Positions 33,408 through 45,265 of a stretch of DNA of 64,000 nucleotides are shown here, piece by piece. A model generated the notes under the pieces. The model did not search any database. It worked only from the letters and a program-made list of their open reading frames with translations, and had not been told where the DNA came from. The stretch covers positions 248,001 through 312,000 of the forward strand of contig MU623348.1 of the NCBI GenBank assembly GCA_025201765.1, read 5' to 3'. The DNA is from Daldinia sp. FL1419. Lineage: Eukaryota; Ascomycota; Sordariomycetes; Xylariales; Hypoxylaceae. The position numbers were made by a program, and so were the translations under genes. Within the stretch, counting starts at the first letter, position 1, and the number at the start of each line of letters is the position of its first letter.

Positions 33408-35379
33408 ATGTCAGGTTACGGGTACCCGGGAGGATACGGTCCGCCGCAGCAACAGTATCCCGGAAATTATTATCAACCGTATGGCCGTCCACCAATTCCT
33501 AATATTCCACGGTCACTAGCATCGCGACGGCTGCTGACATGGCCCTAGTCCACCCCAGCCATATAACGGATATCCTCCTGCTCAAGGAGCTCCTCCCGCC
33601 CCTTACGGGTACCCTCAACAAACCCCCCCTCAGCCTTACGGATATAATCAGGTGAATTGACATTTCATATGGGCTTTTGGCTCATATTAAGAGCCCGTGC
33701 TGACATGCCATCGTCAGGGCCCACCGCAACACGGCGGCTACGGTCAACCTCCGAATCAATACGGTAGACCTGGTAAGACGACCTAGAGGCTCACCTTTCA
33801 AGGTGTGGGTTTAACAAAGAGGTATAGGACTGCCCACTGTGAACTCGAATTCTTACAACCATGGAAATTTCAGCGCACCACCTCCCCCGCCTTCGGGACC
33901 ACAGCATTTCGGCCACGGAGCTCCTCAAAACTACGCGTTTCAGTATAGTAACTGTACCGGCAGAAGGAAAGCTCTCCTTGTTGGCATAAACTATTTTGGT
34001 CAGCGTGGTCAACTTCGGGGATGTATCAACGATGTCAGGAATATGTCGGCATACCTTGTCGAACACTTCGGCTACAAGCGAGAAGACATGGTCATCCTCA
34101 CCGATGATCAGCAAAACCCGATGAGCCAACCGACTAAGCAGAATATTTTGCGAGCTATGCATTGGCTAGTGAAGGATGCGCGACCCAACGACTCGCTATT
34201 TTTCCACTATTCGGGTATGACGGCACTTATTAGCTATGAAATGATATATCTAACAATCCCGCAGGACATGGCGGTCAAACCAAGGATCTGGATGGCGACG
34301 AACCCGATGGTTACGACGAGGTTATATATCCTGTTGATTTCCGACACACCGGCCACATTACCGACGACGAGATGCACCGCATCATGGTTAGGCCACTGCA
34401 GTCGGGAGTACGGTTAACAGCCATTTTCGATTCGTGCCATTCCGGTACTGCGCTCGACCTCCCGTACATTTACTCTACCCAAGGAATCCTCAAGGAACCG
34501 AACTTGGCCAAGGAAGCGGGCCAGGGCCTTCTGGGTGTTATTTCTTCCTACAGCCAAGGCGATCTTGGTGGCGTCGCGAACAACATTATGGGCTTCTTCA
34601 AGAAGGCTACCAGCGGAGAGGACGCACACCACAGGGCTATGGCGACCAAGACCTCGGCGGCAGACGTGATTATGCTTTCCGGAAGTAAAGATGACCAAAC
34701 ATCGTTCGTCTACCACTTTTATTAGATTACCCCTTGTTTTTTTTTTGCTTGGCAAATTTCGGGTTATTATATTATGAAATTGTCTAGTGGCATGAGACAT
34801 GTACACCTTATCATGTATTCTTTTTTTTTTTTTTTTTTTTTCAATGACGGCTTGGCTACTGGCGGGGTATGAAGTGTACACATTTGGGCGTCTTACCATA
34901 GACGAGGGGGGCTTATTTGTATATTATTTTTCCTTTTTGAACGCTCTAGATCAAAGCGCAGCTATTAGTGCTGTGGCTTTGCATCTGGGGCGGCGGGTTA
35001 CGTTCGATCGGTTTAGGGGCTGAGAGTGGTCTCACTCCTTTTTCTTTTTATGTTATTGTTCTATATCGTCGCGGTGGCATGCAGTTTGCTAACCAGACTC
35101 GCAGGGCCGATGCAACAATTGCTTCGCAAGCTACCGGCGCCATGTCCTGGGCCTTTATTACCGCTCTAAAGAAGAATCCTCAGCAAAGCTACGTACAACT
35201 ACTCAACAGCATCCGGGATGAGCTATCCACGCGGTACACCCAGAAACCCCAGCTCTCGTGCAGCCACCCTCTGAGTACGTCTGGATTTTTGGTCTCCTCC
35301 TTTCCCAGGCGATAACCTCCGCCATCTTGCTAACATACTAAACTCTCATATAGATACTAACCTGCTATTTGTAATGTGA
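33408..35379 (+). CDS. MCA1: metacaspase (caspase-like cysteine peptidase, C14B)
   Basis: Seven exons, 33408-33478, 33549-33651, 33718-33772, 33828-34214, 34265-34703, 35105-35274 and 35354-35379, join in phase to 416 residues. The N-terminal ~110 residues form the Gly/Pro/Gln/Tyr-rich prodomain usual in fungal type I metacaspases. The p20 part carries catalytic His207 (YSGHGGQ, codon split by an intron) and Cys263 ([10 protein letters not shown]). The p10-like end closes with NTNLLFVM. Metacaspases cleave after Lys/Arg, need calcium, and act in stress-related death and clearance of protein aggregates. The intron 34704-35104 is 401 bases, far longer than the others, with a poorer donor (GTTCGT) and a 22-base T-tract. 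Reading through it ends the protein at 34725 after [13 protein letters not shown]. For the first intron, donor 33479 (70 bases, with a CTGAC branch) is preferred over 33512 (37 bases). Confidence 0.93.
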
Positions 35380-37075
35380 CAAGACGAAAAGGGACGCTGA
35401 CGAGGCGTCTCCTGGGGTGGATATCGAAATGAGATGAAATTATGCATGGGGGGGGGTTTTCTGACGTGTAACTACGATTACGTTTGTGTTTGCGTTACTT
35501 AGGTATCTATTGCGTCGTCGTTACCGCGTTTACGGTTATGGTATAGCATTCCTGGCTCTTGGGGAAAGGGGTAATTTCTTCTTACTCGCTCTTCATTTTC
35601 TGAGGCTTTATAAAAGGATGGAAAATTGAGTTGGGCTACGAGGGGTGTTCTAGGCTGCCTATCCTTTTTATTTTTTATTTTATTTTTTATTTTATTTTAT
35701 TTTTTTACTTTTATTTTTTTACTTTTATTTTTTTATATATAATCAAGTTGCCAAAATGTGTTCTATCGCTAGTCTTAGGTACTGGAATTGCTACCAGCGG
35801 TTGTATTTGTTTTCGTCGCATTACGAGATATGATTAAGATAATGTTAAGCCTGTTATGATTATTAGGGTAGGCTTGATAATGACTGCTTTTATAAAGATG
35901 TGACAATGAAAAGGAGAATATCGGATGTCTTATCTTCAGATCGCTACAATCTGATTCATACCTTTTATACATAGGTGTATTCACTCGTTTCGAAAGCGGA
36001 CTAATTGTTCATACGGTCAATTTCGAGGCTGGTAAAACTACACTCAAGCACCTATGCACCTATCTACTTGTTTCATGCAACGCGAGCCTGACTACCGTTC
36101 GTTGACGAGTGAGCGAAAGGTCGTCTTACTATGCGTAAATCGGTACGATGTAGATAAAAGTCTGAACACAGTAGCCGTACGAGTGTTTCGATGTGATATC
36201 TCGTTATCAAGCCTCTTTTGCTATCTGGGAAATACGTCTACACTTGCGTCGACTTGATGGACGACACGATAGGCTTCGGCATCGACTTCTATGCTTTTTC
36301 TTATAGGTTATATATATATAGCTTTAGGATAGCTACCCGGATTAGCAGAATATGGGGTTAAGTGCCTACTTTGTATATATATGTTCTTGACTTTACCTTA
36401 TTACGTGTCTCAGCACGGGTTGGCCGGTTGTAGAAAGGAGGCATACATATTTCATAGACGCTGGTTCGGGCTAAGGCCCGCCTATTTGGATACATCACAT
36501 CGATCGTCTACGCAAGACACCTAACCAGATAAAAATGTAACAAGGAACGTGGATTTCATTTCATCTCATTTCATTCCGCGCCGCCCTCCACCTCGCTTTG
36601 CTGCCTTTATCTAGACACGCCGTGCAAACGACCAAAACCACACACAGCACACAGGTATCATATCCTTCCTTAGCAGGTAGCCTAACCTAAGGCGCTCAAG
36701 GTATTCAAGGACCTCCTCTGCCTCCTTATGCCATAATCGCCTTCCCCTCCCTAGCCCCCTTATCCCAAGAAAGAAGAAGAAAAAAAAAAGAACAATCCAC
36801 AGAAAGGCGGATATCAGGTATCGATGCGCAAACGCCCAAGCCGTGCGCACACGGGCTATTTCATGCCAGCTATAACGTAACGTAAGGGTTCCGTTCCGTT
36901 CCATTCCACTACCCCGGAGAAAGACGAAAGAGGAATACCTATGTAGATAGGTAGGTATGCAGGAAAGTAGGTAGGTGGTATCTATAAAAATGCCCTGGAG
37001 ACAACGGCCAATAAGGACAACGGGTATAAAAGCCTAAGCGCGACTTGACCAAGCAGAGTTGGATTTGTATATAAA
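35380..37075. other. convergent intergenic region
   Basis: No gene is seen between the ends of the metacaspase (+) and the spindle pole body gene (-). A T-rich low-complexity tract (TTTTATTTT units) fills 35661-35740, and a short AT run with TATATATA lies near 36310. The open frames at 36054 and 36611 look like chance. Confidence 0.6.
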
Positions 37076-40000
37076 TCATATCAACTCAACCTCCTCCTCT
37101 TCTCTCTTCTTGCTCTCCTCCCACGCGTTGACGAGCTTCTTGCGCGTCTGCTCGTGCTGGCCCCATTGCTTAGCGCCGATGCGCATGCGCGCCACGGCGC
37201 GGATCACGCTGGCGAACACCTTTAGGTTGCTGGGCGGCTTCTTGGCCGACTGCTCCCGCTTTCGGGAGGAGAGCAGCGCGTCGGGCGATTTGATGCCTAG
37301 CTCCTTGTGGATGTTCCTTAGAATGCGCAGGTCCGCCTTGTTGCTATGCAGTTGTTAGCTATATCGTTCTTATTAAGTTGCAGGGGTAAAAAAAAAGGGG
37401 GCAAAATGGTGGTGTATGAACTTACCAAGCCTCGGCGATCTCTAGTTGTAATGCCAGGTACTTCTTGGCGAACGCAGCGTCGTTTCGTAGCTTGGCCTCG
37501 CGTTCCCATCTTGCTTGCATCCACTGCATCTGTAGCGCTAGACCACGGATCTCCTTGGTATGTCGCTTCTCTGCCGCGTCCGCTGCGCGGATCACAGCCT
37601 CGTGGTCTCGTTGGTCGACTACGTCCATGACGATGTCACCGTATCTGAAGCTGGCTTTCGTACCCCTCTTGGCTATATGTGGCGTGTAAGTTATAGAAGA
37701 GTTTGGTTCCGAGTTCTTTGCCTCGATCCATGCTAGTGCTTCCTTTGCGCCCTCTTGTAGTCGCTCGCAGTCCGCCTTGAGCTTTTCGGCTGATGCCTTA
37801 TATGTTGCGCGTTCGCTTCGCGCCCGATCGAGCTTTTGGCGGAGTTCTTTGCACAGCGGGCCAGCGTAGTCTAGATCTTGTTTGGCTAATTCAAGTTGTT
37901 CTCGTAATTCTTCACACATTCGGTTCGCCTTCTCCGATTCTCTAGTCGCACGGCTTAGATCTCGCCTGAGTCCTTCGGCAACACGATTGGCTTGCTCTAC
38001 TTTCTGATCCGACTGCTTGGACTCGTGCTGAGCTGAACGTTCTGTCTGTTGCTTGAGACGTTCGCACTGGCGCTCGACATCACGAAGCTTTCGATTCGCG
38101 TCTTGAAGTTGCTGTCGAAGTTCTTCGGAAATTCGGTTAGCTTCCTCCAACTGCTCTACAAGATCGCCGGCCCTCTGTGATTGATTGTGCCTTGCTAATG
38201 TGAGTTGCCTTCGAAGGTCTTGACACACTTGATCAGCTGCGTCTAGCTTTTGAGCGGCGTCTTCCGATTCCTCGTCTAGAGTAGCTTGAAGAACTTCGAC
38301 TTCGTCTTCCAAGGCTTCCACTTTTCTAGACTCTGCTTGATAATCTAACTGGCTCCTTCGAAGGTCTTCGCGAACGGCTGCAACTTCGTCTCGTAGTGCA
38401 GTTAGCGAGGATTGTCGTGCTTCTAGGTCTCTTCGTAAATCATCTATTTGACGACTGAGTGCAGCCTCTTCATTTTTGTGGCGCTGCGCCTCGCTGTTCA
38501 AAGCATCTTGAAGCTTCCTCTCTTTATTGGAGAGAGTACCCTCAGCGTCACGCTCGATCTGGCGGCCATGGCTCCTTTCCTGGTCCAGATTGAGCTCTAG
38601 ATCGCTGACTTGGCTCCGCAAACGAGCGATTTCTCGCTGTAGCGAAGAAGACTCGTCCTCGGACATGGTCTGACGAACCCGGGCGTTTGCTTTCTCGTGG
38701 TCGAGGTTTGTCTCAAGTTCCTTGACACACTTCTGCAAACGCTCCACCTCTCGCTCCAAGGATGCGGACGCGGACTGCCCCCCCGAAGCTTCTCTTCGGA
38801 CCCGAGCGATCTCGTCCTGGAGGTCGGCAATGTTATCGTTGAGCCGACTAACCTCTTCCTTATGCTTCGTATTGGCTTCGTAGAGGTTCTGCAGAGAACG
38901 GGCCTTCTCCTGGCTTAAGCTTATCTCTAGCTCGCTTATTCGTTTTTGCAAGCGCGAAACTTCTCGTTCCAAGGAAGCCGAAGCTGACTCTCCACCAGAG
39001 GCTTCTTCACGAACTCGACTAATCTCGTCCTGAAGGTCTGCTATATCGTCGTTAAGGCGGTCGACTTCTGCCTGGTGCTTGCGGGTCAAGTCGCGTTCGA
39101 TTTGCGACCCGTGAGCCTTTTCCCGATCCAAGTTAAACTCAAGCTCGTCAACCTGCCTTTGGAGTCGTGCTACATCCCGTTGTAGAGAGGCCGACTCATT
39201 TCCCAAGGTGTCGTGTCGGAGCTGTAGGAGATTCTTCTCGTCTGTACGCATATCTAAATCTTGCTGGGCAGCTTCTAGTTTCGACATTAGAAGTTTCCGT
39301 TCGTGGTCCCAAGACTCCCGTTGTTGTAGAAGTTGCTCGGCCCTAGATTTTACTTCCGTCGCAAACTTATCCTTCTTGGCCACATCCTCCTCAAGAGCGT
39401 TGTATTTTTCCTGCCAACGGTCTACTTCTCTTTGTAGTTGTCCATCTTCCTTGGCCATATTCTGTTCAAGAGCTTGATATTTTTCATGCCAATGGTCCAC
39501 TTCGCTTTGTAGTCGTGCAACCTTCTCCTCGAGTTGGCGAGAAAGGCCCTTGGTGACGAGAGACTTGTTAGACATCTCTTCTTGAAGTTCTTCTAGGTCC
39601 GCTTCGGCTCGTTCTTTATCCGACACTGCAGTTTCGAGTTGTTCCTTCACGGTGTCAAGTTGCTGCTCGAGCCGCCGGACGTCTAATTCGAGCTCTCCGA
39701 TAGTGGCTCTTGCCTCCTCAAGCTCCTCACTTGATGGCGCATTCTCTTGAAGCTCAGCTGCTCTTTGCTGGGCGGACTTCCACTTTTCTTCTGCCTCCCC
39801 TAGTTTTTCCTCCAGATCGTTCAGTTCCTCGTCGCGGTCGTTCATTTCCAAGTCCTTTTCCCGTAAGTCTGCTTCCAAGACGTGTATCTTATCCTGTAAT
39901 TCCTTTATTTTCTCCAAGTTCTTAGGGGACTGGACCTGTACTTCAAGATCGGCAATCTTGCTTTGAGCGGACCTCCATTTTTTCTCCGCCTCTTCTAGTC

Positions 40001-41000
40001 TGCTCTTTAATCCGTCCACCTCCTCTTCACGTTCGTTGATTTCCCTGTCCTTTTGGCGTATGTCGGCCTCGAGATCGCCAATTTCGTCGTGCAACTGATC
40101 AACTGTTCCTTGAGCCTTATCGCCCTTTTGTAATTGTCGTTGTAGGTCTTCGATCTCAGCATCCTTATCCTCTAGATTTCGCCGTAAAGCTTCGATTTCA
40201 GCCCTCTGATTCTGGTCTGCGTATTTCTTCTTGGCCTTCTCCTGAACTTCCAAGATTTGTTGTTGGTAGGCCTCGAGGTCCTTTTCCGCTGCAGCCAAGT
40301 GCTTCTTGTACTTGTGAAGGTCCCTTTGCATCGTAACTTTGTCGACCTTGAGTTCTGTGTTTTCTTTCAGAGCGGCTTCACTAAAACCGGGACCTGCTTT
40401 TCTCAATGCCTCCTCAAGAAAGTGGATTTTTAGCTTTAGTCCAAAATTTTCCTTTTCGATCCTATCGATGACGTTCTCTTGCTCCCGAAGCGACAGCTGG
40501 TTTCCGTCTTGCAAGGGGCCCCTGTTTCCACCGCGCCGTGGTAATACAGCTAGTGGTGTGGAAGCCGCGCTGCTATTTTCTACCTGGGGTAGAGGTGTGG
40601 ACTCGACGTAGGACTCGCTTCTAGAAGGGCCATATAAAGAAGTCTCGACAGGAATATTAGTCATGTCGATATCTTCGTTGATCTTGCTTAAGGTGGGCGT
40701 GGATGCGCCATTCGTATTTTCCTTGCCGAATCGACGTGCACTATTCCGCGTCGCCGACTTAAGCATAGGTGTGAATTCTGCACCGCCGATACCAGCTGGC
40801 AGGTTTCTTTTGTCGCCTAAAGGTGCGCGGCTATTTCCACGCGGTGTCCGCAAGTTGACGCCGCGGCCATTTCGTAATTGTTGCAGGAGATTGTTATCCT
40901 TAGCTGGAGAATGAAAGGAAGATTCTTGGGTCATATCGAAGTCGGGGGGTGCTCGACTTAGGTAGGTGGCATCACCCAAGTTGGTTCGGGGAGTATCCAT
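37076..41000 (-). CDS. pcp1: pericentrin-like spindle pole body protein with CM1 and PACT motifs (Pcp1/PcpA type)
   Basis: Two exons, 41000-37426 and 37343-37076, give 1280 residues. After a disordered leader with Ser/Thr-Pro sites, a Cnn1/CM1 motif lies at about 169-205 (LREQENVIDRIEKENFGLKL then KIHFLEEAL). In this family it recruits γ-tubulin complexes. Residues about 205-1130 are near-continuous coiled coil with heptads rich in Glu, Lys, Gln and Leu and contain internal repeats. The C-terminus is a PACT-like domain (HTKEIRGLALQMQWMQ, ARWEREAKLRNDAAFAKKYL, then CNKADLRILRNI after the intron), which anchors pericentrin/Spc110 proteins to the spindle pole body via calmodulin. Carrying both ends points to Pcp1/PcpA rather than Mto1/ApsB, which lacks a PACT domain. 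The splice gives EIAEA-C-NKADL; without it the frame stops at EIAEAW. The start at 41000 is the first ATG of the frame. Confidence 0.9.
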
Positions 41001-41790
41001 CTCGACGATGCGAGAGGTGGGATGAGGTTGATAATGCCGTACGAATGGAATTGAATATCGCGATGTGCGGGCGTAAAAACTCGATTAATCATGAGATGGT
41101 AAGTAAATAAATTTGACCAGTTATGGTATCGAGGGTGCGAACATTTGAGAAATGAGGTTAGGGGTTGAATGATACGTTTGAAGTACTGCGCGATTGTAGA
41201 AATTTGTAATTGATCTAATGGTCTTAAATAGAAAGATCGAATATGGAATTTCTCCTAGTCAACACGGGTCAGTTTTATTTAAAGACGCGCTTTGGCTATG
41301 TTTACTTCGGCAGCAAGGTTCAAAGTGCGGAGCTTAAACAGCGAATCCAATAATAGGTACCACACGCTAGGTAATAGAGTACTAAGGTACCTCCAAGGTT
41401 GGCTAAAGTTTTGAAGATTGCATGGCTAAAAAAATAAAAAAAAAGATAAAAAATAAAAAGATCCAACGTCCGCTAATTCTTATTCGTGCTAGTGTCATGC
41501 ATCATTCTGTGATATATCCCTATTCTGGTTTAGCTTTTTCGATGATAGTGTAAAACATCAGTTCCATTTTATCGTCAGTGTGAAACATTACGTAATTGTA
41601 CATGTCCAAAACCTAAACTTATAGAGCTTTAGTTATCCGGAACTTTAACTATAATCTGATATGCACCTAACCTAGGTAGGTACCAGGTACCTATATAACC
41701 CTCCACCTCATCATATCGGCAAACGAAACGATCCCGAATTATAACACAGCAACTGTATCATTGCGCCTCAACTCTGGGTAGAAAGTAACT
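41001..41790. promoter_or_regulatory. divergent promoter region between the spindle pole and NAD synthetase genes
   Basis: These 790 bases separate two outward-facing genes, so both promoters must lie here. The stretch is AT-rich with A-tracts near 41430-41460 and CCTAGGTA/GGTACC motifs at 41354-41395 and 41669-41695. No specific factor site can be named with confidence. Confidence 0.5.
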
Positions 41791-44631
41791 ATGGGTCATC
41801 TTGTAACCGTTGCGACTTGCTCGCTCAACCAGTGGGCCCTCGATGTTAGTACCATTCATCCCAGTATCACTCTTGTAGCTAGCAGTAGGAAGAGCTAATA
41901 ACGTATCCTAGTGGGAAGGAAATACCAAGCGTATTATCGAGAGTATCCAAAAGGCGAAAACTGCTGGTGCGCGACTACGTGTCGGACCAGAGGTAAGACC
42001 TTTAACAATATTGCTGTTCACTGTCCATCTATCGTCTAAGCTTGGCGTTGTTTAACTCCCGTTTGCTAACACGACATCATAGCTAGAAATATGCGGCTAT
42101 GGATGTCTCGACCACTTGATGGAGCAGGATCTCTATCTGCACTCCTTAGAAATGTTAAGGCGAATCCTGCTTGATGAGAGCTGTCATGGTATATTACTAG
42201 ATATCGGTATGCCTATCCAGCATCGAAATCAGCGGTTTAACTGTCGAGTCATATGCCTCGACTCCAAGATCTTGATGATTAGACCGAAAATGTGGCTTGC
42301 AAATGACGGCAATTATAGAGAAATGAGATTTTTCACTCCCTGGATGCACCCCCGAGAGGTCGAAGATTATCATCTCCCTCGAATGCTACAAGAAATCCAG
42401 GGAGCTACACATGTACCCTTTGGCGATGCCGTTATTTCCACGCCTGATACTTGCATGGGCGCAGAGACGTGCGAGGAGCTTTTCACGCCTGCAGCGCCTC
42501 ATATTCCCATGAGTCTCGACGGTGTAGAGATCATTACGAATTCTAGCGGTTCACATTTCGAGTTGCAAAAACTTGAAACCCGACTCCAACTCATCATGGA
42601 AGCTACAAGAAAGTGCGGTGGTTAGTGCGCTGCATTTTCATACTTATATCCATAATAGATACTAACATTCTTCTGCGGCGTAGGTATCTACCTTTACGCT
42701 AACCAACGTAAGTCAAACCAGTCTGAGCCGAGGAACTAAAACTCACAAGACCGTAGAGGGTTGCGATGGCGACCGATTGTACTACGATGGTTCGGCTATG
42801 ATCATAGTGAATGGAAATGTTGTAGCTCAGGGCTCACAATTTAGCCTCAACGATGTCGAGGTTGTAACAGCGACCGTGGATCTCGAGGAAGTCCGCGCCT
42901 ACCGATCGGCAATTTCTCGAGGGCTACAAGCAGCCAGCTCTAGCGCTAAGTACAAACGTATTCAAACTTCGTTCGAGCTCAGTTCAGAACAGGATGATTT
43001 CGACATCGAAAAGCGACCAACGCCGCCAATCAAGCTTCGATATCATACTGTGGAAGAGGAAGTCGCACTTTCAGCAGGATGCTACCTTTGGGACTACCTA
43101 AGACGATCAGGAGTAGCGGGATATCTAGTTCCTCTAAGCGGTGTGTGATGACTTACCCCTATCATTATTATTAATGACATCTGACTAACCTGCATCACTT
43201 AAACAGGAGGCATAGATTCTTGCGCTACGGCAACTATTGTCTACGTATGTAATATTCATTAGTTACTTCCCACCGAGAAAGAACTTTTAGGAATTATTGT
43301 TAATGGATATCCCCTCAGTCCATGTGCCGAATCGTGATGGATGCGGTCAAGGAAGGAAACCCCCAAGTGATCGATGATGTCAAACGGATTGCCAAATATA
43401 AGGGTGAAAATGTTCTCCCTGGGACCCCACAGGAGCTCTGCAACCAAGTATTCTCAACTATATACATGGGCATGAAAGCGCAGAGCTCTCATGAGACCCG
43501 ACAAAGAGCAAAGGACCTGGCGGAGGCCATCGGTAGTTACCATGTAAATTTGGACATTGACGATGTCTATAACGCTCAGAAGGCTCTTCTTGTTAGCACT
43601 TTGAACTTCGAACCTAAGTTTAAGGTGCACGGCGGAACCCATCAGGAGAATATCACACTGCAGTGTCTACAGGCAAGAATTCGTATGGTTACAGCCTACG
43701 AGTTCGGGCAAATCTTACCGACGGCTCGAAACCGGCCCGGCGGCGGTAGTTTGCTTATCCTTGGAAGCGCGAATGTAGGAGAATCTCTTCGTGGCTACCT
43801 TACAAAGTATGTCCCCTGCCTTGTTTAGTTTTCGACGAGATACTAACATTTTTGAAGGTACGATTGTTCGAGGTCGGTATATAGTTTTATTTTACTTTAC
43901 TTTAACTCGGGCTTGAAAAGGCCGCTACGTCTAACACCGGGCGTTCGACTATGTGTCGGAAGTCCTAGTACACATATTATATTTGCTAATATATAGTATT
44001 GTCTAGCGCTGACATAAATCCGATCGGTTCTATTGATAGTACGTAGTCCAACCCTTTTTTATGTCTTAACTGTCGATATTTTAGCGTTTTTGCAAATGTT
44101 AATCACTAACATTATCTTGTAGAGGCTGATCTAAAACGCTTTATCGCCTGGGCTGAGAAAAACTTTGATTTACCGTGCCTACATGACTTCCTAACTGCTA
44201 CGCCAACTGCGGAACTGGAGCCTCTAACGGAATCTTACGTCCAGAGCGACGAAGCCGACATGGGAATGACTTATGCGGAATTGACCATATTTGGTCGATT
44301 GCGCAAGGAGAACAAGCTGGGACCTTTTGGAATGTTCCAGCGGCTTGTTCACGATTGGAGTGCCGACCGTGTCAAGACTCCTGACGATGATGCCCCCTAT
44401 TACACACCCGCACAGGTGGCAGAGAAGGTCAAGCGCTTCTTCCACTTTTATGCCATCAACCGCCATAAGATGACAACTCTCACGCCTGCTTTGCATTGCA
44501 ACCCCTATTCCCCCGACGATAATCGATTCGATCTTCGGCCGTTTTTATACCCTCCCTTCTGGAAGTCGTGGTCGTTTAAGAAGATTGACCGGGAGTTGGA
44601 AAAGATCGAGAAGCGTATGGCGAAGAAATAG
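41791..44631 (+). CDS. QNS1: glutamine-dependent NAD+ synthetase
   Basis: Ten exons join in phase to 720 residues: 41791-41844, 41912-41992, 42083-42620, 42684-42707, 42757-43140, 43207-43244, 43319-43806, 43858-43872, 44007-44038, 44123-44631. The N-terminal nitrilase-type glutaminase has the triad Glu45, Lys114 and Cys175 at the positions I recall for yeast and human enzymes. The C-terminal synthetase has the ATP-pyrophosphatase loop SGGIDS (about 360-365) and ends with the YSPDDNRFDLRPFLYPPFW block. It converts nicotinate adenine dinucleotide to NAD using ATP and ammonia channelled from glutamine, the last step of NAD synthesis. Exon 8 is a 15-base microexon encoding part of KYDCSS, and exons 4, 6 and 9 are only 24, 38 and 32 bases. 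All phases match and no stop interrupts the joined frame, so it looks functional. Length agrees with yeast Qns1 (714). Confidence 0.95.
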
Positions 44632-45265
44632 AATAATAGAATATAGCTTGCTAACCGTAGAAGAGAGGAAAGCAATAATAAATTACCTACCTACGTATAT
44701 AACGTATAGAGATCATCTATTTGGTCCCTCATGTTTGGTCTCTCATGCAAGTAATTAAGAATTTAAGATTAACCTAACCGTAGAAAAGATTAGAAAAAGA
44801 TAGGTACAGGTAGTTAACCTAGATGCTACCTAGTTACATGTGATATGGAGCAATTACATAATAGAACCCTGAGGATCGGTGGCTGAAGGCGGGGCTGGAG
44901 GTGGGGGATTGACTCCGATTGAGAGACATGGATTCTTTAAATGGACTAGCTTCCAAAAGGTCCGCTATAATTATCGCCTCTTGACGTATCAGACCCATTG
45001 AAATTCTCATTATCCTCTTTCTATCACATTTTGGTCGGTCGCATGAGATTCGCATGCTTCCCTTCTTTTTTTTTCCTTACACAAGTTTGGACTCGGCGCA
45101 AACTTGTTGAAAACCCCCTCCTCTCGGTGATAAAATATGCGCTCATAACATGCACCCTACTATTTATTCGATTCCTCACCCATTTCTTTCCTTCCAAGAC
45201 TCCGACAAGTTTCGACGTCGCACCTTAACGGATTAAAAAAACGGAAAAAAGAACAATATAAGACC
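44632..45265. other. intergenic region upstream of the F-box gene
   Basis: These 634 bases hold the 3' flank of NAD synthetase and the promoter of the F-box gene in the same direction. TACCTACCTACG and CTACCTAG motifs lie near 44687 and 44825. The last 200 bases are pyrimidine-rich and end in an A-rich leader just before the ATG. No gene is seen. Confidence 0.6.

Noticed and set aside
33512..33548. 37-base alternative first intron in the metacaspase
   Set aside because: It keeps phase but is very short with donor GTCACT. Donor 33479 gives a 70-base intron with a normal branch site and the same phase.
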